Shown piece by piece: positions 17,712-27,941 of a stretch of DNA of 64,000 nucleotides. Position numbers and translations under genes: made by a program. Under the pieces are notes generated by a model. The model did no database searches and had not been told where the DNA came from. It saw only the letters and a list, made by a program, of their open reading frames with translations. This DNA is from an uncultured Dorea sp. (lineage in GTDB: Bacteria; Bacillota; Clostridia; Lachnospirales; Lachnospiraceae), in contig CANTDX010000001.1 in the NCBI GenBank assembly GCA_947652615.1, positions 62,001 to 126,000 on the forward strand, given 5' to 3'. Within the stretch, counting starts at the first letter, position 1. Every line of letters begins with the position of its first letter.

Positions 17712-18899
17712 TTACTCAATGATCGTAGCAACCCTGCCAGAACCTACAGTACGACCACCCTCACGGATAGCGAATGTAAGACCCTGCTCCATAGCTACCG
17801 GATGAATCAGCTCAACTGACATCTCTACGTTATCACCAGGCATACACATCTCTACACCCTCTGGAAGGTTGCAGACACCTGTAACGTCTGTTGTTCTGAA
17901 ATAGAACTGAGGTCTGTAGTTGTTGAAGAACGGAGTATGACGTCCACCTTCATCCTTGGTCAGAACGTAAACCTGAGCGGTAAACTTCTTGTGGCACTTA
18001 ACTGTACCTGGTTTGATCAAAACCTGCCCTCTTTCGATCTCTGTTCTCTGAACACCACGAAGAAGAGCACCGATGTTATCACCAGCCTGAGCCTCGTCAA
18101 GCAGCTTACGGAACATCTCAACACCTGTTACAACAGTCTTTCTTGTCTCCTCATGGATACCGATAATCTCAACTTCATCAGATACATGAAGAACACCACG
18201 CTCTACTCTACCGGTAGCAACTGTTCCACGTCCTGTGATGGAGAATACGTCCTCTACAGGCATAAGGAACGGCTGATCTGTTGCACGCTGCGGATCCGGG
18301 ATATACTCATCAACTGTAGCCATAAGCTCCATGATCTTGTCTCCCCACTCTCCTGACGGATCCTCAAGAGCCTTAAGAGCAGAACCCTTGATAATCGGGC
18401 AATCTGTAAACTCATATTCCTCTAACTGCTCTGTTACTTCCATCTCAACCAACTCGATAAGCTCTTCGTCATCAACCATATCGCACTTGTTAAGGAATAC
18501 AACGATGTAAGGAACACCTACCTGACGGGAAAGCAGGATGTGCTCTTTTGTCTGAGCCATAACACCGTCAGTAGCAGCAACTACAAGGATAGCGCCGTCC
18601 ATCTGAGCTGCACCTGTGATCATGTTCTTAACGTAGTCAGCATGTCCTGGGCAGTCAACGTGTGCATAGTGACGATTCTCTGTCTCGTACTCAACGTGAG
18701 CTGTAGAAATTGTGATACCACGCTCTCTCTCTTCCGGAGCCTTGTCGATGTTCTCGAAATCTACTACTGCGTTACCTTCAACTCTCTCTGCCAGAACCTT
18801 TGTAATAGCGGCTGTCAGAGTAGTCTTGCCGTGGTCAACGTGACCGATTGTACCAATATTACAATGTGGTTTTGTTCTTTCAAATTTAGCTTTTGCCAT
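17712..18899 (-). CDS. tuf: Elongation factor Tu
   Basis: A 395-residue translational GTPase that delivers aminoacyl-tRNA to the ribosome. The G1 loop is GHVDHGKTT near residue 19, G3 is DCPGHADY, G4 is NKCD, and the C-terminal beta barrels are complete (ending [10 protein letters not shown]). Length and sequence are standard. AAGGAGG precedes the ATG. It is the last gene of rpsL-rpsG-fusA-tuf, 117 bp after fusA, and its terminator follows. Codon use is strongly biased, as expected for a highly expressed gene. Confidence 0.99.
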   Translation of the reverse strand: MAKAKFERTKPHCNIGTIGHVDHGKTTLTAAITKVLAERVEGNAVVDFENIDKAPEERERGITISTAHVEYETENRHYAHVDCPGHADYVKNMITGAAQMDGAILVVAATDGVMAQTKEHILLSRQVGVPYIVVFLNKCDMVDDEELIELVEMEVTEQLEEYEFTDCPIIKGSALKALEDPSGEWGDKIMELMATVDEYIPDPQRATDQPFLMPVEDVFSITGRGTVATGRVERGVLHVSDEVEIIGIHEETRKTVVTGVEMFRKLLDEAQAGDNIGALLRGVQRTEIERGQVLIKPGTVKCHKKFTAQVYVLTKDEGGRHTPFFNNYRPQFYFRTTDVTGVCNLPEGVEMCMPGDNVEMSVELIHPVAMEQGLTFAIREGGRTVGSGRVATIIE

Positions 18900-19016
18900 T
18901 TTGAATAATCCTCCTTATTACGGTGCCGCAAGCGGCATGTTATTATATTTACGTTTACTCGGCTAACATTGATTATATTTCAAATCCTACAGTTTTTCAA
19001 GCCTTTTCTTACTTAA

Positions 19017-21134
19017 TTAAGCATTTTTATTCGATAATACCTTTTCCTGAACAGATTTCGGAACCGGCTCATACTTCTCGAAGAACATGGAGTAATTACC
19101 GCGTCCCTGTGTTTTGGAACGAAGGTCTGTAGAGTATCCGAACATCTCGGACAACGGAACGTATCCGCGTACAATCTTACCGCCGCCTAAGTCGTCCATA
19201 CCCTCGATCCTTCCGCGCCGGGAGTTGATATCACCAATAACGTCTCCCATATACTCCTCCGGCATCGTTACTTCCACCTTCATGATAGGCTCGCACAAGA
19301 TCGGCGCTGCCTTCTTCATAGCGTCCTTGAATGCCAGTGATCCGGCGATGTGGAATGCCATCTCACTTGAGTCGACTTCATGGTAAGAGCCGTCGTATAC
19401 ATTCGCCTTAACGCCCACAACCGGGAATCCGCCAAGGATACCGGCCTGCATAGCTTCCTCGATACCTTCTCCGATCTTCGGAATATATTCCTTCGGAATC
19501 GCGCCGCCCACAACCGTAGACTCGAACTTGAAGACTTCCTCGCCGTTGATATCCATAGGCTCGAACTTAACCTTACAGTGTCCGTACTGTCCGCGTCCGC
19601 CGGACTGCTTCGCATACTTGCTGTCGACATCAACCGCCTTGGTGAATGCCTCCTTATAAGCAACCTGAGGCGCGCCTACATTAGCCTCTACCTTGAACTC
19701 ACGCAGAAGTCTGTCAACGATGATCTCCAGATGGAGCTCACCCATACCCGCGATGATCGTCTGTCCCGTCTCCTGATCCGTATGAGCACGGAAGGTCGGG
19801 TCTTCTTCTGCAAGCTTCGCAAGAGACTCTCCAAGTTTACCCTGGGAAGCCTTGGTCTTAGGTTCGATCGCAAGCTCGATAACCGGCTCTGGGAATTCCA
19901 TGGACTCCAAGATTACCGGATGCTGCTCGTCACAGATGGTATCGCCTGTCGTCGTGAATTTGAAACCGATCGCTGCAGCGATATCTCCTGAATATACCTT
20001 GCTTAATTCTTCCCTCTTATTGGCATGCATCTGAAGGATACGTCCAACACGCTCCTTCTTGCCCTTCGTCGCATTCAGCACATAAGAACCGGAGTTCATC
20101 GTACCGGAATACACTCTGAAGTAAGCAAGCTTACCAACGAATGGATCTGTCATGATCTTGAATGCGAGCGCTGAGAACGGCTCTTCATCTGAAGAATGTC
20201 TCACTGTCTCGTTACCATCCATATCTGTTCCCTGGATCGGCGGGATGTCTGTCGGAGCAGGCATATACTCAAGCACTGCATCCAGGAGCTTTTGTACACC
20301 CTTGTTCCTGTATGCAGAACCGCAGCATACCGGAACCGCTGTACATTCACATGTTGCCTTTCTCAGAGCTTTCTTCATATCTTCAACAGACGGCTCATTG
20401 CCCTCCAGATACTCCATCATCAGATCGTCGTCCAGGTCGCAGATCTTCTCTACCAGTTCTGAACGGTAAAGCTCTGCATCATCCTGCATATCCTCCGGAA
20501 TATCCACGATAGAGACATCATCACCCTTATCATCATTATAGATGTAGGCTTTCATCTCCATCAGATCGATGATTCCTTTAAAATCATCTTCCTTACCGAT
20601 CGGCAGCTGCAGACAGATAGCATTCTTGCCAAGTCTTGTCTTGATCTGCTCCACGGCATTATAGAAATCCGCACCCAGAATGTCCATCTTATTGATAAAT
20701 GCCATTCTCGGTACGTTGTAAGTGTCAGCCTGACGCCATACATTCTCTGACTGAGGCTCAACACCGCCCTTTGCACAGAATACGCCCACAGCTCCATCAA
20801 GTACACGAAGCGAACGCTCAACCTCGACAGTAAAGTCCACGTGTCCCGGAGTATCAATGATGTTGATACGATGCTCTAATGCACCCGGTTTCGGCTTGCA
20901 GTTCTCTTCCAGTGTCCAGTGGCATGTTGTAGCTGCGGAAGTGATCGTGATACCTCTCTCCTGCTCCTGTTCCATCCAGTCCATGGTAGCAGTACCTTCA
21001 TGAGTATCACCGATCTTATAGTTTACACCGGTATAGTAAAGAATACGTTCTGTCAGCGTAGTCTTACCAGCATCAATATGAGCCATGATACCGATGTTCC
21101 TGGTTCTCTCTAACGGATATTCTCTTCCAGCCAT
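19017..21134 (-). CDS. fusA: Elongation factor G
   Basis: A 705-residue ribosomal translocase. The G1 loop is AHIDAGKTT at the N-terminus, DTPGHVDF is G3 and NKMD is G4. Domains II-V follow, including the domain IV segment [11 protein letters not shown]. It has the N-terminal [21 protein letters not shown] of Firmicute EF-G1. It lies 14 bp after rpsG with its own ribosome binding site, in the str operon. Confidence 0.99.
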   Translation of the reverse strand: MAGREYPLERTRNIGIMAHIDAGKTTLTERILYYTGVNYKIGDTHEGTATMDWMEQEQERGITITSAATTCHWTLEENCKPKPGALEHRINIIDTPGHVDFTVEVERSLRVLDGAVGVFCAKGGVEPQSENVWRQADTYNVPRMAFINKMDILGADFYNAVEQIKTRLGKNAICLQLPIGKEDDFKGIIDLMEMKAYIYNDDKGDDVSIVDIPEDMQDDAELYRSELVEKICDLDDDLMMEYLEGNEPSVEDMKKALRKATCECTAVPVCCGSAYRNKGVQKLLDAVLEYMPAPTDIPPIQGTDMDGNETVRHSSDEEPFSALAFKIMTDPFVGKLAYFRVYSGTMNSGSYVLNATKGKKERVGRILQMHANKREELSKVYSGDIAAAIGFKFTTTGDTICDEQHPVILESMEFPEPVIELAIEPKTKASQGKLGESLAKLAEEDPTFRAHTDQETGQTIIAGMGELHLEIIVDRLLREFKVEANVGAPQVAYKEAFTKAVDVDSKYAKQSGGRGQYGHCKVKFEPMDINGEEVFKFESTVVGGAIPKEYIPKIGEGIEEAMQAGILGGFPVVGVKANVYDGSYHEVDSSEMAFHIAGSLAFKDAMKKAAPILCEPIMKVEVTMPEEYMGDVIGDINSRRGRIEGMDDLGGGKIVRGYVPLSEMFGYSTDLRSKTQGRGNYSMFFEKYEPVPKSVQEKVLSNKNA

Positions 21135-21148
21135 TCTTTTGCTGCCTC

Positions 21149-21891
<743 letters not shown>

Positions 21892-22314
21892 TTACTTTTT
21901 AGCATCTTTCGGCCTTTTAGCGCCGTATTTTGAACGTGCCTGTCTTCTCTTTGCAACGCCTGCTGTGTCGAGTGTACCTCTAACGATATGATATCTGGTA
22001 CCTGGAAGGTCTTTTACTCTTCCTCCGCGGATCAGGACAACACTATGCTCCTGAAGATTATGTCCTTCTCCCGGGATATAACTTGTTACCTCGATACCGT
22101 TAGACAGACGAACTCTGGCAATCTTTCTAAGAGCTGAGTTAGGCTTCTTAGGTGTAGCTGTCTTAACAGCAGTACATACGCCTCTCTTCTGAGGAGCTGA
22201 TACATCCGTGCTTCTCTTCCTCAAAGAGTTATACCCTTTCTGGAGTGCTGGAGCTGTAGACTTCTTAACAGATGTCTGACGTCCTTTCTTTACTAACTGG
22301 TTAAATGTTGGCAT
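21892..22314 (-). CDS. rpsL: 30S ribosomal protein S12
   Basis: A 140-residue decoding-centre protein. [13 protein letters not shown] and the loop [13 protein letters not shown] are diagnostic; the Lys residues whose changes give streptomycin resistance (KKPNS, and [10 protein letters not shown]) are wild type. AGGAGGTG lies seven bases before the ATG. It is the first gene of the str operon here, and its upstream neighbour is a sugar kinase rather than rpoC. I found no convincing promoter in the 138 bp upstream. An 18-bp duplication spans its stop codon. Confidence 0.98.
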   Translation of the reverse strand: MPTFNQLVKKGRQTSVKKSTAPALQKGYNSLRKRSTDVSAPQKRGVCTAVKTATPKKPNSALRKIARVRLSNGIEVTSYIPGEGHNLQEHSVVLIRGGRVKDLPGTRYHIVRGTLDTAGVAKRRQARSKYGAKRPKDAKK

Positions 22315-22452
22315 TCTCTTTCACCTCCTACGATCATAATAAGTTGCATTCTTGTTGCCAATTCCTTCGGGCTGACCTTCGCCCGTCTGCTGCATGGAAA
22401 CATATTTATACACAAAAAACACGGCGTTTCCGATGCACGCTAGATTAGTTTA

Positions 22453-23604
22453 TTACGAATAGTCTCCCTTGTCAAGGGGTTTTCTATTATTGAACCCATA
22501 TTTCTTAACAATATCCTGCATAATATCCCATTTCTTCTCCATATCCTCAACCAGCTTGAACTGCGTCCGGCACCGGTCAAGATTGTGCTCTTCTCTGTGG
22601 ATCTTAAAATACCGGTCCCCCTGGAGATAATCCGTCAGGAAGCGCATACCGCACTCGAAGGTCATCACCTTGGCTCCCATAGGAAGCAGTTCGATCTCCC
22701 GGTCCGTAAGCCTTCCAGCGCATCCTTCTATGAAGCCTTTGGCATACAGATCAAACAACTCCATATCACAGGACACTTTCGACAGATCCCTCTCGTCCTC
22801 TGCCGCCGTACTTGCGCCGAAACGGATCGAATCCCCGAAGTCATTCATGGCAAGCCCCGGCATAACCGTATCCAGATCGATCACGCAGATTCCTTTCCCC
22901 GTCTTATTATCGATCATAATATTGTTAAGCTTCGTATCATTATGTGTTACACGGATCGGCAGCTCTCCCTTCGCCTGGAGGTCCCCGAAATAATCCGCAA
23001 CCTCCTCTCTGTCCAGAACAAACTGGATCTCATCTCTCACGGAAGCCGCCCGCTCCATCACATCCTCTTCCACTGCCTTCTTGAATACCGCGAATCTCGC
23101 CTTAGTATCATGAAACCCTTCGATCGTCTCATTGAGCGTCTCAGCCGGATAATCCGCCAGCATACACTGGAAATTCCCGAACGCCAGCGCGCTCTCATAG
23201 AAATGCTCCGGCTTCTCCACCACATCATAGCTGGTAGCATCCGTGATGAACTTATAGGAACGCCAGTAATCACCGTAAGAATCACGGTAATACGGTTTGT
23301 TATCGTAGGCAGGGATCACATTCAGCGTCTCCCGCTCCGGATCTCCGCCGTTCTTGATGATCTGTTCCCTCAGAAATGCAGTGACACCCATCACATTCTC
23401 CATCAACTCCTCCGGCTTCCCAAAGACGTCCTTATTCATCTTCTGCAGGATGACCTTGATGCTTCCCATGCCGGAGATCTGGAATGTCAGAAGATATGTG
23501 TCATTGATATGTCCATTTCCATAGGCACATCCTCTCACAAGCCTTCCGTTATACTGAAAATTAGCAATTACCTCTGCAATCTGAATCGGTGATGCTTCCC
23601 CCAT
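22453..23604 (-). CDS. N-acetylhexosamine 1-kinase (NahK/LnpB-like, APH fold)
   Basis: A 383-residue kinase of the aminoglycoside phosphotransferase fold. The Brenner motif is VTHNDTKLNNIMID near residue 225 and the metal-binding DFG-like segment is CVIDLDTVMPG about 20 residues later. GNGHINDTYLL at the N-terminus is typical of NahK proteins, which phosphorylate GlcNAc or GalNAc at C1 after lacto-N-biose or galacto-N-biose phosphorolysis. The ATG overlaps the stop of the nucleotidyltransferase (TAATG) with GGGAGG upstream. The GH112 phosphorylase encoded nearby supplies the substrate, which supports this specificity over other APH kinases. Confidence 0.8.
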   Translation of the reverse strand: MGEASPIQIAEVIANFQYNGRLVRGCAYGNGHINDTYLLTFQISGMGSIKVILQKMNKDVFGKPEELMENVMGVTAFLREQIIKNGGDPERETLNVIPAYDNKPYYRDSYGDYWRSYKFITDATSYDVVEKPEHFYESALAFGNFQCMLADYPAETLNETIEGFHDTKARFAVFKKAVEEDVMERAASVRDEIQFVLDREEVADYFGDLQAKGELPIRVTHNDTKLNNIMIDNKTGKGICVIDLDTVMPGLAMNDFGDSIRFGASTAAEDERDLSKVSCDMELFDLYAKGFIEGCAGRLTDREIELLPMGAKVMTFECGMRFLTDYLQGDRYFKIHREEHNLDRCRTQFKLVEDMEKKWDIMQDIVKKYGFNNRKPLDKGDYS

Positions 23605-24530
23605 TATTCTTCCTCCCATAAATGCATTGGATAGATCCCATCGTCCTTCATCTTCTGAAGCGCTGCAACTACCACTGGTTTATCCTCTTTGTACGTGATC
23701 CCATACCACTTATCCGCCGACTTAAGAACAGCCGCCGTTGCCTTCCCTTCTTCCAGGAGACGGCTCACCACCGCCGGAAGGTAATACTCACACTTCATCG
23801 GATTGCTTTTAAGCCCTTTGTCAAGAAACGCCGGGAATCCGTCTCTGATCTCATGTAAGATACTCTTCGTAAATCCCCACATATTCATGGACACGACAGC
23901 GTCTCCGGAAACTTCCGTCCAGGTCTTGCCGTCATCCTCCGTAAATGCGATCCCGCCATCACGTTTCTCGATCCGTGTCCTCTCCTCGACGCTGATCAGT
24001 TCCCCCTGCATATTGATCTCGCAGATGCCGCGTGACACATGTCCATTATCCGTTACCGTATTGCCAAGCAGGTATCCTACCATCGTATAACGGTATTTCT
24101 CGTCATCCTCATGTGCTGACAGATAGTCATAGATCAGTCGGAACGCTTCTCTTCCATAATAGTCATCTGCATTGATCACTGCAAACGGCCCGTCAACCTG
24201 ATCAATACAGCTCAGTACCGCATGCGCCGTTCCCCATGGCTTCACGCGGCCCTCAGGCACCTCATAGCCCGCCGGAATATTCCCGATATCCTGAAATGCA
24301 TAGGATACTTCCATATATTTCTCGATACGTTTACCAACCTTCTCCCGGAAACCTTCTTCAAATTCCCGCTTAATTATAAAGATCACTTTATCAAATCCTG
24401 CCCTTTTCGCGTCATACATGGAAAAATCCATGATAATATGTCCTTCGCTGTCAACCGGGTCCATCTGCTTCAATCCTCCATAACGGCTCCCCATTCCTGC
24501 CGCCATGATCACCAATACAGGTTTGTTCAT
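23604..24530 (-). CDS. Sugar-phosphate nucleotidyltransferase (probably HexNAc-1-phosphate)
   Basis: A 308-residue GT-A-fold nucleotidyltransferase with the signature VIMAAGMGSRYGGLKQ at the N-terminus and the metal-binding INADDYYG near residue 110. The start is the ATG at 24530, eight bases after GGAGGT. It is coupled to the downstream kinase by a one-base overlap, so I infer that it activates the kinase product (GlcNAc-1-P or GalNAc-1-P) to a UDP sugar. That would replace the UDP-glucose:hexose-1-phosphate uridylyltransferase of the bifidobacterial pathway. The base and sugar specificity cannot be read from the sequence. Confidence 0.75.
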   Translation of the reverse strand: MNKPVLVIMAAGMGSRYGGLKQMDPVDSEGHIIMDFSMYDAKRAGFDKVIFIIKREFEEGFREKVGKRIEKYMEVSYAFQDIGNIPAGYEVPEGRVKPWGTAHAVLSCIDQVDGPFAVINADDYYGREAFRLIYDYLSAHEDDEKYRYTMVGYLLGNTVTDNGHVSRGICEINMQGELISVEERTRIEKRDGGIAFTEDDGKTWTEVSGDAVVSMNMWGFTKSILHEIRDGFPAFLDKGLKSNPMKCEYYLPAVVSRLLEEGKATAAVLKSADKWYGITYKEDKPVVVAALQKMKDDGIYPMHLWEEE

Positions 24531-24732
24531 CTTTTTTACCTCCATTTCTTTCTGAACTGTTACAAACCATTTCCATGTATCTGCATTGTATTACAAAGAT
24601 GTCTAAAAATCTTTATAATATGTTTTACATGATTTGCACTATCTGCACTATCTGCGCTTCCCGTCTTTTCATTTAATCCGAAATACAGTAAAATAAAGTC
24701 ATACATGTTATTTCAGATAAAGAGGTTACACC

Positions 24733-25647
24733 ATGAGCTACAACGGAATCATACTTAGAAAATCAATATCTATCAGCAAGATCTACAGCATCCACTACTT
24801 TGAATATATGAGTGATTTCTCTTTCGAAGGAGAATCCCATGATTTCTGGGAATTCCTCTGTGTTGACAAAGGAGAGGTGATCGTAACGGCAGACACGGAA
24901 CGTTCCGTCTTAAGGCACGGCGAGATCACCTTTCATCAGCCCAACGAATTCCACAACGTCAGAGCAACCGGAGAGGTTGCCCCTAACCTGGTCGTCATTT
25001 CCTTCCGCTGTGAGGACAAAGCAATGGCATTTTTCCGAAGGAAGACACTCAAGATCGACGAAGCAGAACGCAATATCCTTGCCAATATCATCAGCGAGGC
25101 AAGACGCTGCTTCGACTGCCGGCTGGATGACCCATACCTGCAGAACATGCCAAGAAAGGAACCGGAGCTGTTCGGCGCCGAACAGTTGATCAGTCTCTAT
25201 CTGGAGCAGCTTCTGATCCATCTGATCCGCAGATATTCCGATTCCGCAACGCTTCATAAGCAGCTTTCCAATCCCAGGGTGCTCAAATCCACCAAGAGCA
25301 AAAGCGATACTGAGATCTTCAACCGGGTCACGGAATATCTGAAAGTCCATATCCACACATCCGTCACCATCGACCAGATCTGCCGCGCTAACCTGATCGG
25401 CAGATCCCAGCTTCAGAAGATCTTCAAAGACTGCTGCGGCCTTGGGATCATCGAGTATTTCTCCCTGATGAAGATCAACGCGGCAAAGGAAATGATACGG
25501 ATGAACCGGCTGAATTTCACACAGATCTCCGAACAGCTTGGCTATTCTTCCATTCACTATTTCTCCCGGCAGTTCAAGAAAGTCACCGGTATGACGCCGT
25601 CAGAATACGCACTGTCCATCAAAGCAATGGCGGAGGGAAGCTTCTAG
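24733..25647 (+). CDS. AraC-family transcriptional regulator
   Basis: A 304-residue regulator with an N-terminal cupin sensor (HDFWEFLCVDKGEVIVTA, ITFHQPNEFHNV near residues 37-80) and a C-terminal pair of AraC helix-turn-helix motifs (VTIDQICRANLIGRSQLQKIF and LNFTQISEQLGYSSIHYFSRQFKK, then the TPSEY tail). It is divergent from the nucleotidyltransferase-kinase operon and convergent with the GH112 gene, so it sits between the two halves of the galacto-N-biose genes and is probably their sugar-responsive activator. AAAGAGG lies before the ATG. The inducer is unknown. Confidence 0.88.
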   Translation: MSYNGIILRKSISISKIYSIHYFEYMSDFSFEGESHDFWEFLCVDKGEVIVTADTERSVLRHGEITFHQPNEFHNVRATGEVAPNLVVISFRCEDKAMAFFRRKTLKIDEAERNILANIISEARRCFDCRLDDPYLQNMPRKEPELFGAEQLISLYLEQLLIHLIRRYSDSATLHKQLSNPRVLKSTKSKSDTEIFNRVTEYLKVHIHTSVTIDQICRANLIGRSQLQKIFKDCCGLGIIEYFSLMKINAAKEMIRMNRLNFTQISEQLGYSSIHYFSRQFKKVTGMTPSEYALSIKAMAEGSF

Positions 25648-25698
25648 CCCCTCCGCCCTCTCATCTGGTATACTGCTTCCAAGAAGACGCAGCATCTC

Positions 25699-27906
25699 CT
25701 ATATAGGATACCATATAATCTCGTTCGCCTTCATCTGAAGGTCAAAACTCGTTCCGTCTCCCTTATATACTGTCGTCTCCTGCGGTTCATAAGTATTATT
25801 TACCACGCAGTATTTGCCGTTCTTGGTATAGGCATGCACTTCCACGTTGTAGTTGGTACTGAACCACCGGTGAAGCTCATCTTCCGCGCCGGCAGCCCAC
25901 AGGATCGCCCGGTACAGAAGCCTGTTGTTCTCGAAGCTGTAGGGAAGTCCGCCGATGTACACGCCTCTCCCCTTGCCGAAGGAATTCGCTGCCAGCTGTA
26001 CTTCCTTATCCTTCTGGCAGATCACAGTCGTACCGTCGAGCGCGAAGATATTCTTCTTGCCTTCCCCAAAATCAATATCGCCTTTGCAGTCCTCCGTAAT
26101 AAAATGCTCATGCTCCTCCCAGTTATATTTGTCAACATTCAGCGTAAATCCGGTCTCTTCCTCAACACCCAGGATGCCGGCCAACTGGAAGAACCGCCCC
26201 TGCCACTGATATGCCGCCGGCTCGCCGACTCCGATGAAGCCGCCTCCCCGGTAGACAAATCTCTTGACAGCAGTCACGATCTTCTCATCCTTCCAGTTCT
26301 CTCCGCCGGTGTAGGCCGTATTGGCATCTCCCACGTTCAGGATCACATCAATATCATCCATGATGGACGGATTCTCCCTGATATCATCGAAGCTGATGAA
26401 GCTGACATCAAACGGAGCGCCGCTTAACGCCTCGATCACTCCCGCATAAGAATAATTCTGCTTATGATAGAGCGCATGATGCACCATATGATTCCCCCAT
26501 GCACGCATCTTTCCCCAACTGTTCAGCACAGCCACTCTCTTCACGCAATGAGGAACCGTACCCTTGATATTCTCATACAGAACCCGGAACTCCTCGCAGA
26601 CCTCCTCTACATAGTCTATGAATTCCGGGAATTCCATTGCAAGCTTCAGATAGCCGCCGTACCCGATACGGTCGATCGGTTTGCGAAGGATCGCCCTTCT
26701 TGCCGTCACCCAGTTCACCTTCGCTTCCCTCACAGGATCTCCTCCTTCATGGAAGGTATCCGGGAAGAAATACGGCAGGAACCGGCCTTCCGTATAGCGG
26801 ACTCCCTCGATATCACTGATCAGCCGCAGGGTCGCACCGTTACCCACACTTCCAACGACTGCATCCAGCCCGATCTCTTTGAATTCATCCATGAAAGGTT
26901 CCATTCCGATCCAGTGGTCTCCAAGGAACATCATCGCCTCTTTTCCGTATTCGTGCGTGATGTCCACCATCTCTTTGGCAAGCTTTGCGACCTCTCTTCT
27001 CTGGAAATCCTGAAAATCCCGGAACTCTCTGGACGGGATCCGGTAGGTATTGTTCATATATCCCTGATCGATAATATACTCCGGCCGGAACGGATATCCT
27101 GCCTCCCGCTCGAACTGCTCCAAGATATACGGACTTACCGACGCCGAATATCCGTACCAGTCCACATATTTCTCTCTGGCAAACTCATCGAAAATCAGTG
27201 TAAACTGATGGAAGAATGTAGTATAGCGAATCACATCAATATGCGGATTATCCGCAATATACCGCCGCAGACGCTTCATGGAGAATTCCCTGGTCTTCGG
27301 CTGGCGCACATCAAACGTGATCTGCTTCTCCACACCCTGCCAGTCATTGGTCACCGCATTGTACATATGCACCGGATCCCACATAATATAGGCAAGGAAG
27401 CTCACCGTATAATCATGGAATTCATCCGCATGTGTGATCACTACATCACCTGCCGCCTCTTCATAATGCCATCTGGCCGCGACGCCGTCCGCACCGCATA
27501 TCCTTGTGCCGTCCTTCTCGTCTGCAGGTACGGCCAGACCTGTGGTACGGTCTATGACCTCCCACCATCTCCGGATATCGTCCCGCGAATTTACTGCCAG
27601 CATATCCGGATACAGATGGTTCATCAAATGAATCCTTAAGGTATCCTCCGCCGCATTATAAAACGGCGTCATGATATACATCTGCTGAATCTCTTCCGGG
27701 TGGGCCTTCGCCCACTCGTTATCTTTCCTTGTAGTATAGTAAGTCGAATACACCTTAGCATCCACAGCCTTAAGCTCTTCCGGATATTCCGTTCCGTCGC
27801 AGTCACGGATCGCGTCTGCTCCCCAGCGCTTCACAAGTTCCAATGTCTCCGGAACCACATCTACATCTGTCGGGATCGTAACCCGCCCTCTCCTATGATT
27901 ATCCAT
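25699..27906 (-). CDS. gnpA: GH112 1,3-beta-galactosyl-N-acetylhexosamine phosphorylase
   Basis: A 735-residue enzyme of GH112, close to the family's usual length (about 720-750). GRVTIPTDVDVVPETLEL at the N-terminus, WGADAIRDCDGTEYP, RYTTFFHQFTLIFDE near residue 225 and the C-terminal beta region (IWYPI) are family features. It cleaves Gal-beta-1,3-GlcNAc (lacto-N-biose) or Gal-beta-1,3-GalNAc (galacto-N-biose) with phosphate, giving Gal-1-P and the free HexNAc, in the cytoplasm. GH112 also includes galactosyl-rhamnose phosphorylases; the NahK-like kinase and NagB nearby favour the HexNAc specificity. It follows the NagB gene by 35 bp and is probably in the same transcript. Confidence 0.88.
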   Translation of the reverse strand: MDNHRRGRVTIPTDVDVVPETLELVKRWGADAIRDCDGTEYPEELKAVDAKVYSTYYTTRKDNEWAKAHPEEIQQMYIMTPFYNAAEDTLRIHLMNHLYPDMLAVNSRDDIRRWWEVIDRTTGLAVPADEKDGTRICGADGVAARWHYEEAAGDVVITHADEFHDYTVSFLAYIMWDPVHMYNAVTNDWQGVEKQITFDVRQPKTREFSMKRLRRYIADNPHIDVIRYTTFFHQFTLIFDEFAREKYVDWYGYSASVSPYILEQFEREAGYPFRPEYIIDQGYMNNTYRIPSREFRDFQDFQRREVAKLAKEMVDITHEYGKEAMMFLGDHWIGMEPFMDEFKEIGLDAVVGSVGNGATLRLISDIEGVRYTEGRFLPYFFPDTFHEGGDPVREAKVNWVTARRAILRKPIDRIGYGGYLKLAMEFPEFIDYVEEVCEEFRVLYENIKGTVPHCVKRVAVLNSWGKMRAWGNHMVHHALYHKQNYSYAGVIEALSGAPFDVSFISFDDIRENPSIMDDIDVILNVGDANTAYTGGENWKDEKIVTAVKRFVYRGGGFIGVGEPAAYQWQGRFFQLAGILGVEEETGFTLNVDKYNWEEHEHFITEDCKGDIDFGEGKKNIFALDGTTVICQKDKEVQLAANSFGKGRGVYIGGLPYSFENNRLLYRAILWAAGAEDELHRWFSTNYNVEVHAYTKNGKYCVVNNTYEPQETTVYKGDGTSFDLQMKANEIIWYPI

Positions 27907-27941
27907 ATTCTTACCTCTTTTGACCCGTTTACAGGCTCCCT

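Noticed and set aside
22315..22452. A promoter for the str operon upstream of rpsL
   Set aside because: A TATAAAT word is present but no -35 at proper spacing, so I did not call it.
22585..23592. A 335-codon plus-strand frame opposite the NahK-like kinase
   Set aside because: It is fully antisense to a gene with clear motifs, with no matching ribosome binding site; the length reflects codon bias of the real gene.
26464..27639. A 391-codon plus-strand frame opposite the GH112 gene
   Set aside because: It is antisense to a recognisable GH112 enzyme and its translation is His/Arg-rich and without domain-like sequence.
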